A stretch of DNA of 5,263 bases from Dehalococcoidia bacterium UBA5629 (lineage in GTDB: Bacteria > Chloroflexota > Dehalococcoidia > GIF9 > UBA5629), in the NCBI GenBank assembly GCA_002421445.1, contig DIKB01000130.1, positions 2,177-7,439 of the forward strand, written 5' to 3'. Below the pieces are notes generated by a model, which worked only from the letters and a program-made list of their open reading frames with translations, ran no database searches and had not been told where the DNA came from. Positions 1-5,263 of this stretch are shown one piece after another (within the stretch, counting starts at the first letter, position 1; every line of letters starts with the position of its first letter). A program made the position numbers and the translations under genes.

Positions 1-285
1 TTCCGCTTTATCCACGAGGTGGATATTGAACTGGACTGCTATGTTCGGAGTAATGACCGAGTTGCTGCCGTAGGCGAATGCCTGGTCTGCGACTGCCATG
101 ATAATGCCGCCGAAGATAAATCCGTTGAAGGTTTGATACTCGGGGCGCAGCTTCATCGATACCTTTGCGTAGCCGTGGGATAGCTTAATCAGCCTTGTAT
201 CGAGAAAAGAAGAGATGGGCTCGTTTTTTGCGGCCTTTCTCAGGCGGGCGAGGCGTTCGCTATCTTCATTTTTCGGTTGTGCCAT
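1..285 (-). CDS. PaaI-type hotdog-fold thioesterase, N-terminal part (cut by window edge)
   Basis: The first 95 codons are present, starting at ATG 285; the C-terminus lies beyond position 1. The visible protein has a charged N-terminal helix (residues 1-25), then the first strands of a hotdog fold and the diagnostic block at residues 54-76: NGFIFGG, six residues, Asp67, then QAFAYGSNS. This matches the PaaI/acyl-CoA thioesterase pattern HGG-x6-D-x-AFA-x3-N. Asp67 aligns with the catalytic Asp of PaaI, but the usual His before Gly-Gly is Phe58. Family members hydrolyse acyl- or arylacetyl-CoA in the cytoplasm. The gene is last in view of the ior cluster, 12 bases after the aminotransferase stop and in the same frame. 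No Shine-Dalgarno sequence is visible, so translation may depend on coupling. Substrate is inferred from neighbours only (phenylacetyl- or indoleacetyl-CoA). A non-thioesterase hotdog role cannot be excluded because the rest of the protein is missing. Confidence 0.85.
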   Translation of the reverse strand, partial: MAQPKNEDSERLARLRKAAKNEPISSFLDTRLIKLSHGYAKVSMKLRPEYQTFNGFIFGGIIMAVADQAFAYGSNSVITPNIAVQFNIHLVDKAE

Positions 286-297
286 TATGGCTACAGC

Positions 298-1485
298 TTA
301 GCAGAGGTGGAACTTTTCCGCCACTTTTTTGAAACCGTTGAGCGATCCTTGCAGCGTTTTATCTTCCATGCAATATGAAGCACGGAAGTATCCGGGTGTT
401 CCGAATCCGGTTCCGGGCACAACGAGCACATTGTATTTCTGCAATTCTTCAATGAACTCGAATTCATTGGCTGTCGGGGATTGAGGGAACATGTAGAATG
501 CCCCCTTCGGTTTCACCAGCGAATAGCCCATCGCAGCGAGATTAGAGTACAGAAAATCGCGTTTACGCTGATATTCGGCTATGGAAACGGTGATTCCCTG
601 CACTTTGCGGATAACAAATTGCATGATGGCGGGTGCGTTAACGAATCCCAGCGTGCGGTTACAGTATACGAAGCCATCCATGAGGTCTTTGTGGTGTGGA
701 CATTCGGGATGCACTGCGATATAGCCGATCCTCTCTCCCGGCAGTGCAAGGTCTTTCGAATATGAGTTGGCGATCACGGTGCGACGATAATGCTGGAACA
801 CCGAAGGCACAATCGTATCGTCATAGACGATCTTCCTGTAGGGTTCATCGCTGATAAGGTATATCTCCGTGCTCAATTGCTTTTCTTTCTTCTCTAAAAC
901 CTGCGCCAGATCATGAATTGTCTGTGCGTCATAGACGGCGCCTGACGGATTATTCGGGGAATTGATAAGCACAGCTTTCGTCTGCTTCGTTATTGCTGCT
1001 TCCAGTTTGTTCAGGTCGGGAATGAAATGTTCGTTTGTCGGCAGAATCTTAACGCTCCCGTTGTGATTATTGACATAATGTGTGTATTCGGCGAAGAAGG
1101 GAGCGAACACGATAACCTCTTCGCCTTTATTGAGGATTGTTTTAAGGATACAGTTCAGCGCTGCTGCAGCGCCGGTGCTCATCATGACATCGTTTCGAGA
1201 GAATTTCACACCCATATCCAGTGAGAGCTGCTGTGCTACGGCGTCTCTGGTCTCAGGATATCCTGCGTTTTCCATATAGCGATGCATGCCCGGTACGGGG
1301 TTTTGAACGAGTCGTCTCAACTCGGCTTCGAATTCGGGGGGAGGTTCCATGGTGGGATTACCGAGCGTCAGGTCGAAGACATTGTCAACCCCGACCTTCT
1401 TTTTCAGTTCCAGCCCGACTTCAAACATCCTCCGAATCCAGGAGCTGCTGGACATGCTCTCACGTACGCTATCCGATATTGACAT
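298..1485 (-). CDS. Pyridoxal-phosphate-dependent class I/II aminotransferase
   Basis: This 395-residue protein has the normal length for fold-type I aminotransferases of the aspartate/aromatic group. Recognisable elements in order are the N-terminal substrate segment LTLGNP (39-44), the cofactor-phosphate loop STGAAAAL (103-110), the NSPNNPSG loop (175-182, with the conserved Asn179-Pro180), SDEPYR (212-217, with Asp213 to the pyridine nitrogen and Tyr216), SYSKDLALPGERIGY (241-255, with Lys244 as the Schiff-base lysine and Arg252 for phosphate), and FRASY (367-371), whose Arg368 should bind the substrate carboxylate. All catalytic residues are present. The ATG at 1485 is supported by GAGAGG at 1500-1495, nine bases upstream. 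The gene overlaps the end of iorB by 17 bases, so it is probably translated from the same mRNA. Its amino acid cannot be read from sequence; next to iorAB, an aromatic amino acid giving an arylpyruvate is the most likely substrate. Aspartate or branched-chain substrates remain possible. Confidence 0.95.
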   Translation of the reverse strand: MSISDSVRESMSSSSWIRRMFEVGLELKKKVGVDNVFDLTLGNPTMEPPPEFEAELRRLVQNPVPGMHRYMENAGYPETRDAVAQQLSLDMGVKFSRNDVMMSTGAAAALNCILKTILNKGEEVIVFAPFFAEYTHYVNNHNGSVKILPTNEHFIPDLNKLEAAITKQTKAVLINSPNNPSGAVYDAQTIHDLAQVLEKKEKQLSTEIYLISDEPYRKIVYDDTIVPSVFQHYRRTVIANSYSKDLALPGERIGYIAVHPECPHHKDLMDGFVYCNRTLGFVNAPAIMQFVIRKVQGITVSIAEYQRKRDFLYSNLAAMGYSLVKPKGAFYMFPQSPTANEFEFIEELQKYNVLVVPGTGFGTPGYFRASYCMEDKTLQGSLNGFKKVAEKFHLC

Positions 1486-2077
1486 GCGCTAATGCCTCTC
1501 TGCCCTCATCGAAGGCTCTGAAGTTGATTTCGCGAATCTTTGCGGGGATACGGTGCGCTATCGCCTCTTTCCAGATCGGGATGTCAATGGGAAGGAATGT
1601 GGAGATGCATCCCATCATGAGGGTGTTCAGTGTTCGTGCATCACCGAGCTGTTGTGCCCGACTGGTACCATCGACAAAATAAACATGGTTGGTGATTTTT
1701 TTGAATACAGCAAGTATCTCTTTATCATCCGGATATTTGCTCGTGCCTAATCCGACTGATAGCGGGGGCATGGCCAGATTGTTGATGATGGCGATGCCTC
1801 CCGTCCTCAGATAGGTGCACCACCGGATCGCCTCCAGCTTTTCAAAGGCGATGAGTATATCGACATCGCCTTCGGCGATGAGGGGAGCGTAAACGTGATC
1901 TCCGATCCTGATATGGCTGATGACGCTGCCGCCGCGCTGTGCCATTCCCAGCGTGTCGGTTTTCTTGATATCGTATCCGGCGAGGAGCGCAGCTTCCCCG
2001 AGGATATCGCTTGCCAGTATCGTGCCCTGTCCACCGACTCCCGTCATCAGAATATCCTGTTTTTTCACTGTTTTCAT
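1469..2077 (-). CDS. iorB: Indolepyruvate:ferredoxin oxidoreductase, beta subunit
   Basis: This 202-residue protein has the usual length of stand-alone IorB. It belongs to the gamma-type domain of 2-oxoacid:acceptor oxidoreductases. The N-terminal signature is GVGGQGTILASDILGEAA (13-30), followed by GMAQRGGSVISHIRIG (44-59), both typical of IorB and of the gamma domain of pyruvate and 2-oxoglutarate oxidoreductases. With IorA it forms the cytoplasmic enzyme that turns arylpyruvates plus CoA into arylacetyl-CoA, CO2 and reduced ferredoxin. The ATG overlaps the iorA stop as ATGA (2077-2074), which suggests translational coupling. That ATG has AAAGG directly against it, with no spacer. A GTG at codon 4 (2068-2066) has AAAGGA at 2082-2077 with an ideal eight-base spacer and could be the real start, giving 199 residues. 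The gene ends with TAG at 1471-1469 inside the aminotransferase start region. Identity is firm because the neighbour is an unmistakable IorA; the substrate range is inferred. Confidence 0.94.
   Translation of the reverse strand: MKTVKKQDILMTGVGGQGTILASDILGEAALLAGYDIKKTDTLGMAQRGGSVISHIRIGDHVYAPLIAEGDVDILIAFEKLEAIRWCTYLRTGGIAIINNLAMPPLSVGLGTSKYPDDKEILAVFKKITNHVYFVDGTSRAQQLGDARTLNTLMMGCISTFLPIDIPIWKEAIAHRIPAKIREINFRAFDEGREALAHVNIG
1495..1500 (-). promoter_or_regulatory. Ribosome binding site of the aminotransferase gene
   Basis: GAGAGG on the minus strand lies nine bases before ATG 1485, inside the last codons of iorB. It supports this start and independent ribosome loading despite the 17-base overlap with iorB. 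Confidence 0.6.
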
Positions 2078-3909
2078 CCTTTTGCTGCGGACTTAACCGG
2101 TTCAATGGCATGCTGCGGACAGATCTGCTGACAGACGGCGCAAACATCGCCGATACAAAGCGTCGATTCGATGACAATTTGGTCGTTTACCTTCTGGATG
2201 GCAGGACAGCCGATCTTCAGACAGGTTCCGCATGATGTGCAGGCTTCACTATCGATGGCCATCGGTATTGAACGTGCCCGTGTCTTGGTAGGGCAATCAC
2301 CACGTACGATAACTACCGAAAGCTCCTCATTATCGATAGCGCTTTTCAGTGTGCTGCGAAGCGCTTTAAGATCGAACGCGTCGATGACTTTCACATCCTT
2401 AACGCCGATGCCTCGTACGATCTGTTTGTTGTCCACCGATGGCGCTTCTTTATTTCTGGCGGACATGCCGGTTCCGGGATGTTCCTGATGACCGGTCATA
2501 GCTGTGGTGGAGTTATCGAGAATGATGACGGTTATATGGCTGTTATTGTAGACTGCGTCGACCAGCCCGGTGATGCCGCTGTGCAAAAACGTCGAATCAC
2601 CGATGAAAGCGACGATTTTTCTGCCGACGCCGGCTTTTTCCATGCCCAGAGCCGTGCCGATGCTGGCACCCATGCAATCGGTGGTATCCATGCCGAGCAG
2701 CGGCGGGTATGCGGCCAGCGTGTAGCAGCCGATGTCTCCGGTGACGATCACATCCGGCTCTTTCGACTTATCAGACAGCCGCGATCGTTTTCCGAGGATG
2801 TTCAATGTGTAGAAGACGCCGGAATGGGGGCAGCCGGGGCAGAGCAATGGCGGTCTGGCCGGGAGTGATGGCGGCGTCTCTGAAATGGCATTAGCCCGGG
2901 GTTTATCAGCGACCAGCCCTGCTTTGTAGGCAGCATCGCGAACTATTTTCGTGTTCAATTCGCCGATCCCGGGGATAAATTCCTTGCCGGTGACCTTGAT
3001 GCCCATAGCCAGGATGTTTTCCTGCAGAAACGGATCGAGCTCTTCAATGACGATAGCCCTATCAACTCCTTTGCAGAATTCCCTGATCATCTTTCGTGGG
3101 AGCGGATGGGTCATGCCGAGCTTCAAAAATGAAGCTGTGGGGAAGACCTCGCGGGCGTATTGATAGCTTACCCCGCTGGTGATGATGCCGAGCTTCTTAT
3201 CACCCCATGTTATTTTGTTAAAGGGAAATGTTTCTGTGTATGCTGCCAGCTTCACTAATCTGTCTTCGACAAATGGACGTCTGTATCTGGCGTTGACCGG
3301 CAGCATTACATATTTCTGCGTGTTGTGTTTGAAGCCAACCCTATCGGTTGGAACTATTCGCTTTCCCGTTACTTCCGTGAGTGAATTGGAATGGGCGATT
3401 CTGGTGGTGAGCCGAAAGATGACCGGAGTATCGAATTCCTCGCTGATAGTGAAAGCATAGGCCATCAGGTCATAGGCTTCCTGGCTATCCGATGGTTCGA
3501 TCATGGGGACTTTGGCAAACGGGGCATAGTGCCGGTTGTCCTGCTCATCCTGAGAGCTGTGGATGCCGGGATCATCGGCCGATACGATGACGAGTCCGGC
3601 GTTTGTGCCGGTGATGGCTACCGCCATAAAGGGATCGGCGGCGACGTTCAATCCCACATGTTTCATGGAGACAAGGGTGCGTCTACCGGCGTATGCTGCG
3701 CCGATGCCGATCTCCATTGCCACCTTTTCATTGGTGGCCCATTCAGCATTGAGATCATCGTATTTCGCAAGGTTCTCCAGTATCTCTGTGCTCGGGGTGC
3801 CGGGATATGCTGTTGCCACCATGATACCGGCATGGTAAGCCCCGAGGGCGACAGCCTCATTACCGGATAGCAGTTTCTTTGTTGTGGCACCTGTCATAGT
3901 TATTGGCAT
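2074..3909 (-). CDS. iorA: Indolepyruvate:ferredoxin oxidoreductase, alpha subunit (thiamine diphosphate and Fe-S)
   Basis: This 611-residue protein has the normal IorA length and full domain order. The N-terminal pyrimidine-binding domain starts with GNEAVALGAYHAG (16-28) and the hallmark YPGTPSTEI (35-43), then DDPGIHSSQDEQDNR (112-126). A middle domain follows near 238-335 (KKLGIITSG). The thiamine diphosphate domain has LCPGCPHSG (356-364), TGDIGCYTL (390-398) and GDSTFLHSG (437-445) through to LDNSTTAMTG (464-473), with Asp438 and Asn466 as likely Mg ligands. The C-terminus is a two-cluster ferredoxin domain: Cys557, 560, 563, 568 with normal C-x2-C-x2-C-x4-CP spacing, and Cys585, 590, 593, 597 with odd C-x4-C-x2-C-x3-CP spacing. 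It binds the 2-oxo acid, forms the thioester with CoA and passes electrons to ferredoxin. ATG 3909 was chosen because AGGA lies at 3924-3921, 11 bases upstream; ATG 3897 (Met5) is an alternative. It is the first gene of the leftward operon. The fusion architecture excludes ordinary pyruvate:ferredoxin oxidoreductase. Confidence 0.97.
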   Translation of the reverse strand: MPITMTGATTKKLLSGNEAVALGAYHAGIMVATAYPGTPSTEILENLAKYDDLNAEWATNEKVAMEIGIGAAYAGRRTLVSMKHVGLNVAADPFMAVAITGTNAGLVIVSADDPGIHSSQDEQDNRHYAPFAKVPMIEPSDSQEAYDLMAYAFTISEEFDTPVIFRLTTRIAHSNSLTEVTGKRIVPTDRVGFKHNTQKYVMLPVNARYRRPFVEDRLVKLAAYTETFPFNKITWGDKKLGIITSGVSYQYAREVFPTASFLKLGMTHPLPRKMIREFCKGVDRAIVIEELDPFLQENILAMGIKVTGKEFIPGIGELNTKIVRDAAYKAGLVADKPRANAISETPPSLPARPPLLCPGCPHSGVFYTLNILGKRSRLSDKSKEPDVIVTGDIGCYTLAAYPPLLGMDTTDCMGASIGTALGMEKAGVGRKIVAFIGDSTFLHSGITGLVDAVYNNSHITVIILDNSTTAMTGHQEHPGTGMSARNKEAPSVDNKQIVRGIGVKDVKVIDAFDLKALRSTLKSAIDNEELSVVIVRGDCPTKTRARSIPMAIDSEACTSCGTCLKIGCPAIQKVNDQIVIESTLCIGDVCAVCQQICPQHAIEPVKSAAKG

Positions 3910-3962
3910 ACTCGGAATTATCCTGGTTTTCGTAGCTATGGGATGATGTGTAAAACCTTATT

Positions 3963-3992
3963 ATGATAATATGCTGTTGGGGCAAACGTCAA
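3963..3992 (-). promoter_or_regulatory. Candidate sigma-70-type promoter of the iorA-iorB-aminotransferase-thioesterase operon
   Basis: On the minus strand TTGACG (3992-3987, five of six to the -35 consensus) is followed by an 18-base spacer and TATCAT (3968-3963, five of six to the -10 consensus). Transcription would start near 3956, leaving a leader of about 47 bases before iorA. An alternative -10, TATTAT at 3971-3966, has a 15-base spacer and is less likely. This is a pattern match only. Confidence 0.55.
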
Positions 3993-3999
3993 ACCAACA
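3975..3999. repeat. Short inverted repeat over the ior -35 box, possible operator
   Basis: TGTTGG (3975-3980) and CCAACA (3994-3999) form a perfect six-base inverted repeat with a 13-base centre that contains the -35 hexamer TTGACG of the ior promoter. The placement suits a dimeric repressor, but a six-base repeat can arise by chance, no regulator gene is in view, and the loop is too long for a good hairpin. Confidence 0.3.
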
Positions 4000-4026
4000 C
4001 GGAATTCATGTGAAATAACGCTTATT

Positions 4027-4056
4027 TTGTATAGAGATGCCTCAATTCGATATAAT
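4027..4056 (+). promoter_or_regulatory. Candidate sigma-70-type promoter of aspS
   Basis: A perfect TATAAT lies at 4051-4056. An 18-base spacer separates it from TTGTAT (4027-4032), a weak three-of-six -35. The predicted transcript start near 4063 gives a leader of only about 22 bases, which leaves no room for a T-box or other riboswitch in front of aspS. Confidence 0.6.
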
Positions 4057-4073
4057 TCCCTGTACATTTTAGC

Positions 4074-4080
4074 GAGGTGA
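4074..4080 (+). promoter_or_regulatory. Ribosome binding site of aspS
   Basis: GAGGTGA is five bases before GTG 4086 and decides the start. The in-frame GTG at 4077 lies inside this motif, and the nearby TTG at 4084 is out of frame, so GTG 4086 is preferred although no ATG is available. Confidence 0.75.
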
Positions 4081-4085
4081 CTATT

Positions 4086-5263
4086 GTGCTGAAAACGCAT
4101 AACTGCGGCGAATTGAGAAAAAAAGATATCGGTCAGAGTGTGACGCTGGCGGGATGGGTACACCGGCGGCGGGATCATGGCAGCCTGATCTTCATCGATT
4201 TGAGGGACAGGGAGGGGCTGACGCAGGTGGTGTTTAATCCCGAGCTTTCAAAGCAGGCACATGCTCTCGGCAACTCGTTGCGGAACGAATATGCGATTCA
4301 GGTTATCGGTGAAGTCTCGGCCAGGCCGGAGGGCACGATAAACACAAAACTACTGACCGGTGAGATCGAAGTCAATGCTGCTTCACTCAAGATTTATAAT
4401 GCGTCTAAAACTCCTCCTTTTTATATCAATGAGGAGGTTGACGTCGATGAGAACCTCTGCCTGAAGTATAGATATCTGCATCTCAGGCGGCCTTCGATGC
4501 AGCAGAACATCATACTCCGACATAAAGTCGTCAAGCATATGTGCGAGTTTCTGGATGATCGTGGTTTTCTGCAGATTGAGACGCCTATTCTGATAAAAAG
4601 CACTCCTGAAGGGGCGCGGGACTTTCTGGTGCCGAGCCGCATTCACTCGGGTGAATTTTATGCATTGCCGCAATCGCCGCAGCAACTCAAACAGCTTCTC
4701 ATGGTCTCCGGTTTTGAGAAATATTATCAGATAGCTCGATGTTTCCGTGATGAAGATTCACGTGCGGATCGTCAGCCGGAATTTACGCAGCTCGATATCG
4801 AGATGAGTTTTGTGGAGGAGGAGGATATTCTCGGGCTCCTTGAGGATATGTTTACCTCTCTGGTGAAGAAGGTGAAACCGGAACTGAAGGTGATAACGCC
4901 GTTTCCCCGGTTGACCTATGAAGAGGTCATGAGCCGTTATTGTACCGATAAACCTGATATCCGTTTCGGGATGGAGATCAAAGATATCACCGATATCGCA
5001 GCAAAGACCGAGTTTGCTGTCTTCCGTTCGACAGTACAGAGCAACGGTAAGGTGAAAGGAATCTGTTTGCCTGATTGTGCCCAGTATACGCGTAAGCAGA
5101 TCGATGAGTTGACGGATCTGGCACGGTCATACGGTGCCAAGGGGTTATTGCCGTTTGCGCTTACTTCAGAATACAGTGGCGATGTTTCGCAACTTACTAT
5201 CGATCACGTAAAATCTGTGGCTGCCAAGTATATGACAATCGAACAGATGGCTGCGATACTGCA
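4086..5263 (+). CDS. aspS: Aspartyl-tRNA synthetase, bacterial type, N-terminal two thirds (cut by window edge)
   Basis: The gene starts with GTG at 4086 and is open to the window end, giving 392 complete codons of about 590 usual for bacterial AspRS. It charges tRNA with aspartate in the cytoplasm. The protein reads MLKTHNCGEL at its start, then an anticodon-binding OB domain (about 1-105, with GWVHRRRDHGSLIF at 23-36 and DLRDREGL at 38-45). The class II core begins with RYLHLRRP (129-136) and motif 1 around ETPILIKSTPEGARDF (165-180, Pro167). FYALPQSPQQLKQLLM (191-206) and motif 2, CFRDEDSRADRQPEFTQLDIE (219-239), follow. From about 290 the GAD insertion typical of bacterial AspRS is present, including TRKQIDEL. 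Motif 3 is outside the window. His31 and Gly83 are the residues linked to relaxed tRNA choice in non-discriminating AspRS, so it may also make Asp-tRNA(Asn). It diverges from the ior operon; a functional link is not implied. Confidence 0.97.
   Translation, partial: MLKTHNCGELRKKDIGQSVTLAGWVHRRRDHGSLIFIDLRDREGLTQVVFNPELSKQAHALGNSLRNEYAIQVIGEVSARPEGTINTKLLTGEIEVNAASLKIYNASKTPPFYINEEVDVDENLCLKYRYLHLRRPSMQQNIILRHKVVKHMCEFLDDRGFLQIETPILIKSTPEGARDFLVPSRIHSGEFYALPQSPQQLKQLLMVSGFEKYYQIARCFRDEDSRADRQPEFTQLDIEMSFVEEEDILGLLEDMFTSLVKKVKPELKVITPFPRLTYEEVMSRYCTDKPDIRFGMEIKDITDIAAKTEFAVFRSTVQSNGKVKGICLPDCAQYTRKQIDELTDLARSYGAKGLLPFALTSEYSGDVSQLTIDHVKSVAAKYMTIEQMAAIL

Noticed and set aside
1221..1682. 153-codon plus-strand open frame
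   Set aside because: It is antisense to the conserved start of the aminotransferase and the end of iorB, and its translation has no recognisable domain.
1842..2177. 111-codon minus-strand open frame over the iorA-iorB junction
   Set aside because: It is out of frame with both real genes on the same strand, with an Arg- and Ser-rich translation typical of a frame-shifted reading.
3391..3870. 159-codon plus-strand open frame
   Set aside because: It is antisense to the strongly conserved N-terminal domain of iorA, including YPGTPSTEI; a shadow frame.
3913..4006. Direct repeat CGGAATT at 3913-3919 and 4000-4006
   Set aside because: Seven bases 87 apart in an AT-rich spacer are likely by chance, and the copies do not sit at equivalent places relative to the two promoters.
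4118..4124. Run of seven A residues at codons 12-14 of aspS, as a slippage or frameshift site
   Set aside because: The codons AGA AAA AAA encode the normal basic stretch after CGEL. The frame continues intact and no stimulatory hairpin or alternative product is evident.
3936..4178. 80-codon minus-strand open frame across the intergenic spacer and the start of aspS
   Set aside because: It overlaps the aspS start and both promoter candidates, lacks a recognisable domain, and half of it is antisense to clear aspS coding sequence.
1..5263. A novel defence, mobile or RNA-based system
   Set aside because: Every gene belongs to a well-known metabolic or translation family. I saw no tandem repeats, terminal inverted repeats, integrase, toxin-antitoxin pair or structured non-coding stretch, and the only gap without a gene longer than 12 bases is the 176-base promoter spacer.

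Overview
The window is a compact piece of bacterial chromosome with roughly balanced base composition. It holds one leftward (minus-strand) gene cluster and one rightward gene, which diverge from a 176-base spacer. There are no RNA genes, mobile elements, phage genes or CRISPR arrays. The gene content (indolepyruvate:ferredoxin oxidoreductase and a predicted non-discriminating AspRS) points to an anaerobe. From remembered protein wording, chiefly the AspRS N-terminus starting MLKTHNCGEL, my best guess is Chloroflexota, class Dehalococcoidia. That placement is an inference and was not tested.

Layout, read along the minus strand from the spacer leftwards: iorA (3909-2074), iorB (2077-1469), a class I/II pyridoxal-phosphate aminotransferase (1485-298), and the N-terminal 95 codons of a PaaI-type hotdog thioesterase (285-1, cut by the window edge). 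The genes overlap by 4 and 17 bases and then sit 12 bases apart, so they very probably form one transcript. To the right, aspS (aspartyl-tRNA synthetase) starts at 4086 on the plus strand and runs off the end after about 392 codons. The spacer at 3910-4085 holds a good sigma-70-type promoter candidate for each direction and a small inverted repeat over the -35 box of the ior promoter.

Together the four leftward genes read as a short route for aromatic or other bulky amino acids. The aminotransferase converts the amino acid to a 2-oxo acid. IorAB decarboxylates it oxidatively to an arylacetyl-CoA-type thioester and reduces ferredoxin. The thioesterase could then release the free acid and CoA. 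IorAB is reversible in some anaerobes, so a biosynthetic direction is also possible. aspS is a housekeeping gene, and its link to the ior cluster is probably only the shared promoter region.

I found no convincing undescribed system. The points most worth a second look are the four-gene context, an unusual cysteine spacing in the second Fe-S motif of IorA, a Phe in place of the usual His in the thioesterase motif, and residues that predict a non-discriminating AspRS.
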